From Toxorhynchites rutilus septentrionalis (lineage: Eukaryota; Arthropoda; Insecta; Diptera; Culicidae), in assembly GCF_029784135.1 (NCBI RefSeq), contig NC_073746.1:144030556-144094555 (forward strand): 64,000 bases of DNA. The letters are read 5' to 3'. Positions 1 through 11,094 of this stretch are shown here, in pieces (the first letter of the stretch is position 1; the number at the start of each line of letters is the position of its first letter). Below the pieces are notes generated by a model, which saw only the letters and a list, made by a program, of their open reading frames with translations, did no database searches and had not been told where the DNA came from. A program made the position numbers and the translations under genes.

Positions 1-135
1 TTTTAATCAAATGAGAAAAATATCAAAGTCGGATATATTACTTGGTGTTCGATGTTTCAGCTTTGCAATGTTTGATTGTATCAAAATTCCTAATAATCCT
101 TTCTAAATACATTGTTTGTTGCATTTCTGTCGAAG

Positions 136-2852
136 ACTCAAGTCTGTAGACAAAGTATAATAGCAGCGGGAGGAGATGCTACAAAGCGTGCCTTCACTAA
201 TATAGGTAAGAATTTGTGGTCAAATAAGTAATTTGATTCTTCCGTTCAGAGATTGATGTTTCTTTCTAATACATAGATTTGATTTGTAGATTTCATTTGA
301 GAACAGTTATAGCCAAGACACAATCCGATTCGATAATCAATTTTACATCCTTAGTTTCTGAATTATATTAATAGTTAAACATCATCAACTTGATTCAAAT
401 ATACTTTTTTATCTCGAAAACCACTAGTGGATAGTTATGAATTTCAATTTGTAATGTATTTCTCAGTTTTATTTTCTTTATATTTTAATATTATTTGAAT
501 GAAATCCTGTTTGTTTCCATTGTGATGGAATTATGATCTTCGATTTTTAATTTTCTGTGTGATTTACGCATGCTGAATCAAGCAGATACTCCAACTTCTT
601 TTCCCAGGCCTTTACCGCGGAAATATCGTTGCCATCAAGTACCTGCACAAACGGTCGGTCGACATCACGAGAAACATTCGAAAAGAACTGAAACAGATGC
701 GAGAGCTGCGACATGAGAATCTGATTACCTTCATTGGAGCATCCGTAGACCATGGAGCTGTCGCAATACTGACCGGTTACTGTGCCCGAGGCAGTTTGGT
801 GAACGTTCTGGCCAATGAAGATCTCTCGCTTGACCACATGTTCATATCTTCCCTTGTCAGTGATATTGTGAAAGGATTGATTTATCTGCATGATAGTGAT
901 GTTGGATCTCATGGAAATCTGATGTCGAGTAAGATACTCATCGACTCTCGTTGGGTGGCCCAGATATCCGATTTCGGACTACATGAGTTCAAGTCATCTC
1001 AAGAGGAGCCAAACAAGTAAATTCTATTTTGCTTCATCCATTGCGTCATATATTTTTGTGTAATTTTACAAATAAACAGATTTGAGAAGGAGCTAAGAAG
1101 GTGCCTTTGGAGGGCACCAGAGATCTTACGGAATCCAAATACCCCATCCAGAGGCACCCAGAAGGGAGACGTGTATTCCTTTGGATTGATCCTGTATGAA
1201 ATAATTGGCCGAAGAGGTCCATGGGGAGACACTAATTTGAGTAGACAAGGTACTGTTTTGAATGTTTGTAATAATATTTGTTTGCTCATGAACTTCATTT
1301 ACAGAAATTATCGCTCGAGTGATCTCACCTCAGAATTATGGTATTTTTCGTCCTCCACTACGAGGAATAGATGCACCCGACTATGTTGTGCAATGTCTTC
1401 AAGCTTGTTGGGAAGAAGTTCCGGATGATCGACCAGATATTCGATTGGTCCGTGTTAAACTTAAACCGATGCAAGCGGGTTTGTAAGTATTTTCATGTGT
1501 TATTTCAATTCAACTAAATACGGCAACATAATCCTCGAAGGAAACCCAATATATTTGATAACATGCTGGCTATTATGGAAAAATATGCTTACAATTTAGA
1601 GGGAATCGTTCAGGAGAGAACTAATCAACTAACCGAAGAAAAAAAGAAAACCGAATCCTTGCTGCTTCGAATGTTGCCAAAGTACTGTCTTATTTGTTCT
1701 GTTCGTTGCGTTTGATTGAGTTGTTCTTAATACTTCAACCATTTCTAGAAGCGTCGCAGAATCTTTGATGCGAGGCGAACGAGTTGAAGCGGAATGTTTC
1801 GATTGTGTGACAATATTCTTCAGTGATTTGGTTGGCTTCACGGAACTATGCGCGGAAAGTACTCCACTAGAGGTTGTTGAAATGCTGAACGATCTGTACA
1901 CGTGTTGCGATTTCATCATTTCAAGCTACGACGTTTATAAAGTGGAAACCATTGGCGATGCCTACATGGTCGTTTCCGGGTTGCCAATTCGAAACGGGGA
2001 TCGACACGCTGGCGAAATAGCATCCCTGGCTTTGCATTTGTTGAAGTCAATCTCCAACCTTGAAATTCGACATCGACCAGGAGAGTTTATTCAGATACGA
2101 ATTGGCATTCATTCCGGACAGTGTGTTGCAGGAGTTGTTGGATTGAAGATGCCTAGATATTGTCTGTTTGGAGACACCGTAAACACAGCTTCCCGAATGG
2201 AGAGTTCTGGAGAGGCTCTAAAAGTACATATCTCATCGGTAACATATAATTTGTTGAAGAAAATAGGCGGATACAAATTTGAAGAACGCGGTGTTATCAA
2301 AGTGAAAGGAAAAGGGGAAATGAGAACCTTTTGGTTGGTTGGAGAGGATGATCAGAAGAAAACGGATCGTTTCGGATCGCATGATGCTATGCCTAATTTA
2401 TGTATGTATAATACAAAAACTACCAGCAACTGTGTAAGATCCCTGTTTTTTCAGCTCTTTCTATCATCCCAGATTTAATTAGATCCCCAGAACAGTCCTG
2501 TGCAGACTTAGCTGACACGATAAACCTTCTAGAGCAAATGGATTCAACGTTTACCCAAACCCAGCACAGTTGTAGCAACCAAGAACTCCCTGCGGTTCAT
2601 CGACCGATCAATTTGGGTTGCTATATATGCCGTAAGCGGAAAATATGTCACCAACTTCCGATCACTCGAACCATATCCAAAAATCTGCACATGGAAGAAG
2701 AATATTTCAACAATAAATACAACAACATAGATGACACTGTTTGCACCTGTCGTCGGCAGCATTGTCTTTTAGACTACTATAATGACAACTTTATGACTGT
2801 TCGAACCATTCGAGAACCAAGATCTGCGCCCCATATCACTTTTATGCAGTAG
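136..2852 (+). CDS. Receptor-type (natriuretic-peptide-receptor-like) guanylate cyclase, C-terminal 672 residues, 5' partial
   Basis: A membrane receptor that makes cGMP from GTP; the extracellular and membrane parts lie upstream of the window. Exons inferred from reading frame and GT/AG sites: 136-205, 608-1016, 1080-1249, 1305-1482, 1541-1681, 1749-2401 and 2455-2852. They join in phase into 673 codons including a TAG stop. The kinase-homology domain (residues ~25-270 of the fragment) has VAIK and DFG, but HGN replaces the catalytic HRD, as expected of a pseudokinase. It ends with WRAPE and KGDVYSFG. A linker helix follows (~278-322), then the cyclase domain (~335-520), with FSDLVGFT (metal Asp), [11 protein letters not shown] and [14 protein letters not shown]. 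The Glu and Cys in the last two motifs are the guanine-selecting residues. The last intron is only 53 nt. The tail after the cyclase is 130 residues with CxxC-like cysteines. The first exon's 5' edge is the least certain point. Confidence 0.9.
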
Positions 2853-2964
2853 AGAATACGAGATTTTCAACCTTCCAATGACCACTGACAACGAACAACG
2901 GTTTCAAGCATATGATTGTGGCTTTTGGACTGTGAAATTTTTAATGAATGTAGGGATGGATGTT

Positions 2965-2970
2965 AATAAA
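2965..2970 (+). terminator. Candidate polyadenylation signal of the guanylate cyclase gene
   Basis: AATAAA lies 113 bases after the stop codon at 2850-2852, in AT-rich sequence. It is the first canonical signal after the stop. The position suits a short 3' UTR; cleavage site not determined. Confidence 0.5.
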
Positions 2971-3045
2971 TGTATTTGATGTAATTAATAATTTATTCTT
3001 TACTCTGATCAAAAAAGTGTATCCGAATATCACTTGGCCTTGGTC

Positions 3046-3660
3046 TAAGTCTAAGGTGTTCATTAGGGTGCCAATGAATGTATAGGGAAAAATCGACCCT
3101 AAAATTTCAAAAAGTTACCCTATACAAAATGTTCACCACCTCGAAAAAACACCCTATGCCGCATTTCAACTCAATCGGACTTAAGGGAGAGTGGTGCAGA
3201 GCGGTTAAAGTTTGAGTTTTTTGAAAATCGAAAAATCACCCAAGGGGGAGTAAAGGAAATCAGGGTTTTCGAAAAAAAATGTTTGATGCCAAATGTCTTA
3301 AAATTGCATGAATTTGATCTAGTGTCATCTCGAAATTTTTTTTTTGTCAAAAATCGGCATTCTGGGGTTTTTTTTTGAGTACGAAACGAAAAGTATGGAT
3401 TTGGGTGCCAATAAAAATAGTTTTCTCGATAGTTCATTCGACACTTGCTACGAAATGTTGATCTGCACGATAATATATCCTATGCAAAATATTAGCTCAT
3501 TCGGGCTTCATTTACTGGTGTCACGAACGTTAAAATTTGAGTTTTTTGAAAACCGAAAAATCACCGGAAATCAGGTTTTTTTTTTTAAATATGCTGGCAA
3601 GCGAAACCAAATCACATACAAAATTTCAGAGCACCATTTACTTTCTTGGTGACTAAATAA
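3046..3660 (+). repeat. Dispersed repeat R1, copy 1
   Basis: An AT-rich repeat seen at least five times here (3046-3660, 5053-5270, 6310-6600, 53260-53715, 59930-60255). Shared landmarks are AGGGTGCCAATG at one edge, CTTAAGGGAG in the middle, and a GAGTTTTTTGAAAATCGAAAAA stretch that occurs twice within the long copies, so the unit contains an internal duplication. Short open frames on both strands are not conserved between copies. I do not recognise its class. No clear target duplication was found. Confidence 0.6.
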
Positions 3661-4240
3661 ACGAAATCAACTCTATCAAATGCAATCCTAGTTGAAAGCA
3701 GTTTTGCGACTGGCACGCGAGCCCAAAAAAAAAATAATAACTTAATATAACTTGTTGAATAACTTGTTATTCCCCAACTAAATTTTTGGTGCACAACCTT
3801 AACACCTGCTTCACCATAGCGTCAGTTCAATGCATTGATGACAGAAAACAAACAATGTTAACTGCTTGGAAAAAGGCTGAATATTTGCCTCAGCAGAGAT
3901 TTATTACCAATACCCTAGCGTAAATATTTCCCTTCTGCTATCTCCCTTGCTTATATTCATCATTACGACTGCATAACTTGCAACACCAGACAGTAGTCAA
4001 TCATAGCATCAAAAAAATCATCATTCAAATTCAATCAGTATTTTTACATATGCGTTATGAAACACTCACGTACGCATAAAAATATCCATATATCGATGGC
4101 TTGAAGCAAATAAATATATACACACTTATATCTGTTTTGGGGCTCTTCTCAACAGAAGCCCTTTCTGTTAATATTGCCAGTCTAGATTAGTATAGCTGTC
4201 ATTTTTTGTGGAGAGGGTTTTCCTACCGTCATGCGAAACC
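3661..4240. other. AT-rich intergenic DNA
   Basis: No credible exon, RNA gene or named repeat. A ~60-base motif near 3597-3655 (AAACCAAATCAC ... TTTCTTGGTGA) recurs near 4232-4283, so the stretch is probably old repeat sequence. Confidence 0.4.
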
Positions 4241-5052
4241 AAATCACTGATAAAATTCCAGAACATTTATTTTCTTGGTGAGCAGACGATAGCCTGGCTT
4301 GATGATTCCCCACACAATTGTGTAGCTAAGAACCTAAATGCAAGGGCGTCAGTTTGATGAAATGATTGCAATACCAGAGACATCAGCGAGTGAGTAATTT
4401 GGTCGCGTCCACAGCTCAATCCGAAACGAGGACATGTGATGACGCAAAACAAGGAAGAACAAGCGATATTCAATGCTTTGAATACAGAATGATACTGAAA
4501 GTTTGCCTTCCTTCCTTGCTTGAGACTTTAAATTTCTTCAGTTCATTTGTCTCTAACCTTCAAAAAGGCCCTTGGAAAACATTACTTTATCCATAAGCTC
4601 GCCCAGCAACGATGTTGTTCAGTCGATTTCCCCACGAAGAATGAAAGTTTTCCTCAGCGAGATCCACTGTTTATACTCTAGGTAAATATTCCCCTTCGTT
4701 CTTCTTTTTTTTTTTGTTCACTGAGACTTTACATCTTACGATTTCCCCTTCGTTGCTCGTCGATAAGTTGCTCGTTATTGACAGCTCTGTTCGGGAAAGC
4801 ACACAAATGGACAGAACAAATGTATGGGGAAATGGGAATGCTTCCAATTTTCATCAATTAAAACCATATACAGACTTCGGGATTGTAATGTATAGCATAT
4901 CAAACAAATCTTAGGGAATTTCCGATTCGTTTGGTATGTAAATCTTCAAAATTCGTTCGCGGCAAAAATAGTTATTAACGTTAACTTAATTTCATAAAAA
5001 CGTGACCTGTTTTCTGATTTGGCACCCTTAATGAAAGACGTAGTTCTACGTC
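4241..5052 (-). mobile_element. Non-autonomous element with a histone-like core, left copy
   Basis: About 0.8 kb that recurs at 58780-59446. Shared landmarks include GACGCAAAACAAGGAAGAAC, a run around GCAACGATGTTGTTCAG, TTTATACTCTAGG, and the terminal palindrome GACGTAGTTCTACGTC (5037-5052). On the minus strand, 4605-4655 resembles the C-terminal coding part of histone H2A (the ELNKLLSG region), weakly. The palindromic end is the same as that of the large composite elements elsewhere in the window, so this is probably a shorter member of that family. No open reading frame survives. Confidence 0.5.
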
Positions 5053-5270
5053 AAAAAAATTTTAACGTTTATGACACCAGTAAATGAAGCCTGAATGAGC
5101 TAATATTTTGCATAGGGTATATTATCGTGCAGATCAACATTTCGTAGCAAGTTCCGAATGAGAAATCGAGATAACTGTTTTTATTAGCACCCAAAACCAT
5201 ACTTTTCGTTTCGTACTCCGAAAAAAAAACAGGAAGTGGGTTATATCTATGGTATAACCGCAAGGGTGAC
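5053..5270 (-). repeat. Dispersed repeat R1, inverted fragment
   Basis: Reverse complement of the 3365-3535 part of copy 1 (GCTAATATTTTGCATAGGGT, CATACTTTTCGTTTCGTACT). It abuts the palindrome at 5037-5052 and is followed by ATAACCGCAAGG and GACGTAGGACTAT, the sequence found at the other end of the composite family. So R1 may form the core of yet another member. Confidence 0.55.
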
Positions 5271-5479
5271 GTAGGACTATCGTTGATTTAGAGATCATTT
5301 GTATGAAGTTGAATCTGAATTCATTCTGAATGAATGAATATTTGGAGAACTTCGAAAACGAGAGCGTTACGTTGGAGGCACAAGGTTTTATGCATCCAAT
5401 ATTGGATACGGAAATATCCTACTGATGGGGAAGAATAATCTTCAGAAGCTATCCTGTTGATTGCGATTGATTGAAAAAT

Positions 5480-5790
5480 CACTAAACCTAATGTATTTGG
5501 TCACAGTGTTACATGGATAGAAAACATTCAAATAAACTCTTTCATATGAATGTAATTTTAAATTCCCAGAGGAACTGGCAGATTATTTTCAGTAACGATT
5601 AGATATTTCCACATTTTCCTCGATACTGGAAGCCCACCAGTGGTTAATGCTAACTCGATAACCATCTGTTAATAGCACTTGATTGAAACATATTTGGTCA
5701 CAGTGTTACATGGATAGAAAACATTCAAATAAACTCTTTCACATGAATGTATTTTTAAATTCCTAGAGGAACTGGCAGATTATTTTCCGG
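5480..5790. repeat. Direct duplication of ~105 bases
   Basis: The segment containing TTTGGTCACAGTGTTACATG and GAGGAACTGGCAGATTATTTTC occurs at about 5495-5592 and again at about 5690-5788, with few differences and ~90 bases between. A local tandem duplication or a pair of repeat ends. Confidence 0.65.
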
Positions 5791-5830
5791 ATCTTTCTCG
5801 ATCCAAACGGAAATAATTCCGTGCGTGTAT

Positions 5831-5850
5831 GTGTGTGTGTGTGTGTGTGT
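5831..5850. repeat. (GT)10 microsatellite
   Basis: Twenty bases of uninterrupted GT, with degenerate GT just before it. Confidence 0.9.
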
Positions 5851-6309
5851 AGCGGCTGCTTCGAGATCTTCCCGGGGAACCGTTTGTAGCATCACTCTCC
5901 TCCTGATGGATTCCCTTCTGGCCTAAGGTGCACAAACAGGCTCTTGGTGACAGCGTTATTCTGCGTTTTCATGATAAACGAAGAGCTTCACCACAACAGC
6001 GACAACATGCTCCAATCGCTGTTCAATTGGAACTGAGTGGATTTCCGAGCGGCGCTCACTTATATACCGATTGGTGATTTCAATAGCCTATTTTGAAAGC
6101 AAATTTAAGACTATTGAAACAAGTTTTTGGATCAGAAAGTAACAAGTATAGAACGCGTAGACATTTTATCTTTCGAATGAAGGGTTTATCATACCATTTC
6201 GTTCAGTTGTTTAGGAGCTATTAACACTCAAAATCTCGGTCTCCGGCGTAACGCTTTCGTTTTCGAAACTTTGATTTTACACCCCGGTATAGAAATGAAA
6301 GACGTAGTC
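5851..6309. other. Intergenic DNA ending in a GACGTAG palindrome
   Basis: No gene recognised. The copy of GACGTAGTCCTACGTC at 6301-6316 marks the end of a repeat whose other end I cannot place. Confidence 0.4.
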
Positions 6310-6600
6310 CTACGTCAAAACCCAGAATGCCGATTTTGGACAAAAAAAAAATTTCGAGATGACACTAGATCTCGACGTTTCATGCAATTTTTTTTTTCGA
6401 AAACCCCGATTTCCTTTACTCCCACCTTGGGTTATTTTTCGATTTTCAAAAAACTCAAACTTTGACCGCTTTGCGCCACTTTCCCTTAAGTCCGATTAAG
6501 CTGAAATTCGGCATAGGGTGGTTTTTCGAGGTGGTGAACATTTTTTATGAGATAACTTTTTGAAATTAGAGATGACCATTTTCATTGGCACCCTAGTGTT
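6310..6600 (-). repeat. Dispersed repeat R1, inverted partial copy
   Basis: Reverse complement of the first half of copy 1, ending in CATTTTCATTGGCACCCTA. Short frames inside are not conserved in the other copies. Confidence 0.6.
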
Positions 6601-6896
6601 CATACACTGTTCGATCGAAGCCAAATATTTCACACTTTTTGACAGATAAAATTAGATCAACGTGTACTGATGGTAATGATCAGATATATATGACACAAAA
6701 CACGACAAGTAAACACAAATCATGAACAAACGTACGTTAACACGTTGAGTCCCTAGGAGCTGACGTTGAGCGTTTTGGTAGGGAAGCGGTGTCTGACTGG
6801 GACTGACGGTTACAAAATAAATTAATGGCTCGGGAATTACGTTAAAAAAAAACGCTCTTGATGCGAGCTGAATGAAAAGCGTAGCAAGAGAAAAAA
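6601..6896. other. Intergenic DNA beside the first composite element
   Basis: No gene recognised. TTAACACGTTGAGTCCC near 6737 resembles the end of a TTAA-type MITE, but a partner end is not seen. Confidence 0.3.
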
Positions 6897-7072
6897 GACG
6901 GGTGGGTAATGTCGGGGACATAACCGGAGTGACGTAGGACTATACAAAGGGGACAGCTTTTGTTAAATATATATTTTAAATATATTCTTTATTTTCTTCT
7001 CCTACGTGAATACCTACCTATCTACCTGAAAAATGGATTAGTTTACTGTTTACTCTTTATGAATATGTTGAT

Positions 7073-7088
7073 GGTTCTGAAAAGAACC
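7073..7088 (-). terminator. Histone-type 3' stem-loop, perfect
   Basis: On the minus strand GGTTCTTTTCAGAACC forms a 6-bp stem with a UUUC loop, matching the metazoan replication-dependent histone mRNA 3' signal. AAAGAG lies ~20 bases downstream, as in a histone downstream element. It lies on the same strand as, and downstream of, the H2A remnant at 7298-7545. Confidence 0.75.
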
Positions 7089-7297
7089 TTTGGTGTTGTG
7101 TTTTTGTTATCACTCGATATTCCCATCTTGCTCGGTTAAACCTTCCTGTTTAGCTATTGCGTTTGCCACTCGCCACAGCTCCAGCTTGTGACATGTTGTT
7201 CAGTAAATTACATTTAATGCGACGTGCCGGAGAAACACTTTGCCACTCACTGAAACTAATTGTTGCCTTGATGAGCGCCGAACCGAAGTTGCTCTGT

Positions 7298-7545
7298 TCT
7301 TGATGCGGGTTTTCTGATTGTCGTGAGCAGCTTTGCAAGCCAACTCGAGCACTCCGACGGCCGAAACTCTATAATCGCTGTTAGGTATACTGGTGCTCCG
7401 GCACCAATCCGTTCGGCATAGTTACCCTTGCGGAGCAATCAGTGAATGCAATCAACAGGGAACTGGAGACCTGCACGGTTCGAGTGATACTTTGCCTTTC
7501 CCTCAACTTGTCCTCCTTTGTTACGTCCACGATGCCGATGCCGTA
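7298..7545 (-). pseudogene. Histone H2A pseudogene (type beta), composite copy 1
   Basis: Read on the minus strand, the sequence matches the H2A core: an N-terminal KGGxVKGK-like stretch, [28 protein letters not shown], then a frameshifted LELAxxAAxDNxKTRI region. H2A packs DNA in the nucleosome with H2B. The frame is broken by shifts and stops, and the C-terminal third (NDEELNKLLSG onward) is missing or unrecognisable. The same broken gene is present at 28378-28605 and 51505-51760, so the damage predates amplification. It is not a functional histone. Confidence 0.8.
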
Positions 7546-7769
7546 CAACCACACGGGTTTACGGTTTGAAAGAAAATAAGATATTTTTTTGGGGTCCGCG
7601 TGTTTTATACTCTAGCGGTACACACTCACAGGATAGAGACAAATCGGCAGACTCAGCCAGAGGGGCGAGTCCAACGAGACGGACGAATGAGCGTTAAAAA
7701 GGAGCGATGGCAAAAAAATACATTCATTACGATTTGTTCGCTCGTTGGATTCACATGCAGTCTAAAAAG

Positions 7770-7785
7770 GGTCCTTTTCAGGATC
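7770..7785 (+). terminator. Histone-type 3' stem-loop, opposite strand
   Basis: GGTCCTTTTCAGGATC on the + strand folds into a 6-bp stem (one G-U pair) with a UUUC loop, followed ~25 bases later by CTAAAGAG. It points against the H2A remnants, as if it ended a divergent neighbour (in animal clusters often H2B). No histone coding sequence is recognisable upstream of it. Confidence 0.6.
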
Positions 7786-8038
7786 ACACAATTATCTTCA
7801 ATCTAAAGAGTTTATTGTTTTGTTTTCCCTCGATATCCCCATCTTGTTCGGCTAAACCTTCCTGTTTAGCGATTTGTTGCCACTCGCCACAGCTTTCACA
7901 GTTGGAAATTTTTTTCCCATCCAGTTTTGTGACATGTTGTACAGTAAATTACATTCAATGCGACGTGCCGAAGCGCCACTCAGTGTCGCATTGGAGGCGA
8001 TTTTAACCTGTAATTGAACATTTGCGATGACAGTGGTA

Positions 8039-8161
8039 CAGTGTCGACTTTCAATGTGGGGTCATAATTTGGATCTCTATGTTTACAAAAATGTCCAACT
8101 AAATAAGTCGCATTACATGTCCGTCCAATTAGCTAAATGTCGAACTAATTGTAAATTACTG
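8039..8161. repeat. Short TA-flanked MITE inside the composite
   Basis: 123 bases starting CAGTGTCGACTTTC and ending AATTACTG, flanked by TA on both sides. It is present at the same internal position in all three composite copies, so it inserted before they spread. A diverged relative (TGTCGCATTACAGGCC ... TAGATGTCGAA) lies near 13500. Confidence 0.5.
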
Positions 8162-8379
8162 TACTTTCAATCTGGAAACAATTTAAGAATTGGTGAAAAT
8201 TGAATAATCAGGAAAGTCCTCAACTATCAATAGGCTCAGAACAACTGCCAATTTCACATACTCATCAGATCCTGGCAAACAAATTATGAAAAAATCAATT
8301 TGTGTTTTATTATTATTTTGGATAATGTTTTAGAAAGCATTGAACTGTATTTTCTAAACTCTTTCTTGGAAGGTTTAAT

Positions 8380-8395
8380 GGCCCTGAAAAGCGCC
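8380..8395 (-). terminator. Degenerate histone 3' stem-loop
   Basis: Minus-strand GGCGCTTTTCAGGGCC keeps the UUUC loop and five of six stem pairs. It lies downstream of the H2A remnant at 8618-8824 in the same sense. The copies at 29508 and 50641 carry different damage. Confidence 0.5.
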
Positions 8396-8617
8396 TTGTT
8401 TTATGGAATGGTTCCAATTTAGAAAACTTAGTACTCGTGGTTTTGAAAAAAACCATTTCGAACGCCCTCGATGCCGCCTTGTACTGAATTTGCCACCAAA
8501 GCAGTTTGTATAAAGAACAAACTTTTTTCTTCTGCTGCCTGATGCCGTTTTGCGATTGCGTTTGCCACTCGCCACTCGCTGCAACTGCCTGTTGTTGTCT
8601 TGATGTGGTCTGTTCTG

Positions 8618-8824
8618 AATGCGGTTTTTCTTATCGTCGCGAGCAGCTTTACCAGCCAACTCGATCACTTCGGCGGCCGAAACTATATAACGCTGGCTAG
8701 GTGGACTGGTGCACTGGTACTAACGCGCTCGGCATAGTTACCCTTGCGGGGAACTCCAGATCAACACGGTTCGAGCGGGATTTTGCCTTTCCTTCACTTT
8801 TCCTCCTTTACCATGTCCAGACAT
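8618..8824 (-). pseudogene. Histone H2A pseudogene (type alpha), composite copy 1
   Basis: The minus strand starts with an ATG reading MSGHGKGGKVK, close to the H2A start MSGRGKGGKVK. It continues with SRSNR, a loss of the VGRIHRL segment, [13 protein letters not shown] codons, and EVIELAGKAARDDKK. Frameshifts break it. The codons are GC-richer than the flanks, as expected of a histone origin. Beyond the KKxRI region the similarity stops and unrelated sequence follows. Paralogous remnants lie at 29760-29893 and 50202-50410. Confidence 0.8.
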
Positions 8825-9399
8825 GGCTGCTTGGGTTGGTTTGTTGATGTGTTGTGATGCGAACCGATGTGGTGTACGGTTTGAATGAGAATGATCGTTA
8901 CGGCAGCGGAGCGGGGATTTTTAAGCTGACTGGCTGGCTCGGGAATTACGCATGTGTTAGACTGCGACCAATGTTTCGTTCATTTTTTTCTTTTTCCTTC
9001 ATTTCCTTTCGTGCTTCATTCTATTTCGCTGCTGCTCTGGTTGCCCGTTTTGGTCGGTACGATTTGAGGAGCACAAAATGGACCAATCAAAAATGGGCAT
9101 ATAGTGCATTTTGACAATGCTTGATATTTCACAATTATTCAATTATTTATCTCAAGAAAAATGAAATGTTATTCGTTATGATAGATGCGTAGATATATTT
9201 CCTATCAATTGATGCAAAAACCTTTGCGATCTATTGAGAAATGCCCGAGTTATAAGCGTTCCAAATCTTGCATTTTTTTCTACTTGTTCAGTGCCTAGAT
9301 TTCCATTTCACCCCCTATATCTTCTGGTTGGACGTAGTCCTACGTCAAAATCGGGGCTTCACGTGTTAAATACGCCAGTTGTAAGCGAGAATTAGTTTA

Positions 9400-10088
9400 A
9401 AGGGGGACCCCGGTCTGGAAAATCGAAAAAATCGAATTTTTGTTTTATGCTTTTTTGGGAACTTCAGAAATGTTATCCTAAAAGGATATTTCGATATTTG
9501 ATTTTTTTGGGAAGTTACAACTTAAAAAATGAGGACTTCAAGGGATGTTGTATTGCTGTACGAATTTTTAAACGCGTTTTTCTCGAAACCATGTTTTTCA
9601 ACTGGTGGTATCGATATCTTAGTATCTACTCGACCGATTTGGCTGAATTTTTTTAACAGCATGTAAAAATGAATTATCAGAAGCGTTACATAGCCGTTTT
9701 TTGATTTCTCATTTTTCGATTTTTTATGAGCTTCTAAAATGTGATTTTTCATGAAAAATAACTCATACTAAAATGGCTGTCATTTTGGCAATTTTTCGAA
9801 TTTCCGGAAACCCCTATGTAACACTTTAGATATTGTCCTAAATCTTCAAAATGTTCATTGGAATTTGTTCTGTGACTCTCCGTTGCTTCAGAACCGATAC
9901 CACCAGCAAGGTACCGATTTTCAGACAGCATATACGGATCCAGCTGTCAACAGCGTAATAACCATTATCCGTGCACTCAAAAAATGGAAAATACATCTTC
10001 AAAAATACCTAAATACTCGAACACTTCACTTTGTTACTAACATCACGAAAATTCATAATTTTTCAGCTTCCAGACAGGGGTCCCCCTT
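9400..10088. mobile_element. Non-autonomous DNA element with ~22-base inverted ends
   Basis: The ends AAGGGGGACCCCGGTCTGGAA and, inverted at the right, AAGGGGGACCCCTGTCTGGAA differ at one base. About 690 bases, AT-rich, no conserved coding. Target duplication not clear. Superfamily not assigned. Confidence 0.7.
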
Positions 10089-11094
10089 GAGGTAAACTGG
10101 AAGTGAGCAGAAGAAGTGGCCGAACAAAATATGATAGCAGGAGTTAAACGACAGACCCAATATTATACTAATTGGATTTAGGATTTAGATTTTTTAAATG
10201 AAAATGCGATGCCAAGCCAAGTATAACACGCCTTAAAACCCTTTATAAGATAGTGGCAACTATATCCAGCAAGTTAGTAAATTTGTCACTAAAACGTCCT
10301 ATGTGTGTAGGTGTAGTGGACAGCAATATCGAGAAAACTAAAAAAAATCTATTTTTGCAAAGATTTTGTGGACTTACACAACTTTTTACATCGATTACAA
10401 AAGAGTGCCAAAAACAGGATTTTTATAGAGATTTACAAAATTTGCTGTAGTTCTGCAAATATTATAACAAGTTGTAATATTTGCAGGCAAATTTTCAGCC
10501 TAGTGTTTTCCCTAACATCTGTAAACGTTTACCCGTTTATGCCTAGCCGATTTTTCAAAGTTTGGAGAAAATTGAAGCAGCATTTAATTGCAAATCGTAC
10601 CAGAAGTACAAAATGCTACGCAACCCTCAGAATAAACGATTCATCTTCCGGCTTGAGCGACAAATTAGGGAATCATGGTAAATCTGACAACCTCTGAAAA
10701 ATCATAACTTCAAAACGATTTTCTGATTTTTGGATATATCATGTAAAAAATCTCAGCTGTCAAGAAAAAGACTTTTTGAAAAAAAAAAAATCATAACTTT
10801 TGAACATCTGGCCCGATTTAGATGACCGACATATCAAATCGAAGTCAATGATCTAGTTGCATTTGTGAAAAAATGGATTTTCGTTTTAGTTATTATTGAT
10901 TGTATTTGTTTTTCATGCATTTCCCATTTTTTTTCTCAATATTTTTTGTATTTTTTCTTGAAAGCTGAGGTTTTTATACATAATATATCAGAAATGAAAG
11001 ATGTGTCTGTTTTATTTTTTATGTTGGGCCTGATTCTCGAGTACACTTCACGGTGGAAACGAAATAAACGGCACGCCACTGAACTACGTTTTAC
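10089..11094. other. AT-rich intergenic DNA with a partial tandem-repeat copy
   Basis: No gene recognised. At 10696-10767 a segment (ATCATAACTTCAAAACG ... CAGCTGTCAAGAAAAA) matches the middle of the large tandem repeat that follows, so this is an outlying fragment. CCTGATTCTCGAGTACACTT (11029-11048) has an inverted partner near 11380-11408, possibly the ends of a MITE. Confidence 0.45.

Larger units (their letters stand above)
6897..9346 (-). mobile_element. Composite element carrying histone H2A remnants, copy 1
   Basis: A 2.45-kb repeat with two near relatives at 27256-30264 and 49682-52176 (the latter inverted). One end begins GACGGGTGGGTAATGTC and holds GACGTAGGACTATAC; the other ends in CCCCCTATATCTTC and the palindrome GACGTAGTCCTACGTC (9331-9346). 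Inside are two H2A-derived pseudogenes on the minus strand (7298-7545 and 8618-8824), three histone-type 3' stem-loops, and a 123-base TA-flanked MITE. No transposase is present, so it must be mobilised in trans if mobile at all. Class unknown: the ends are not simple inverted repeats. Confidence 0.75.

Noticed and set aside
2538..2852. Separate small gene downstream of the guanylate cyclase
   Set aside because: The frame continues upstream to a splice acceptor at 2454 and joins the cyclase exon in phase.
9331..9346. Helitron 3' end
   Set aside because: A hairpin is present, but no CTRR follows and no insertion between A and T can be shown.
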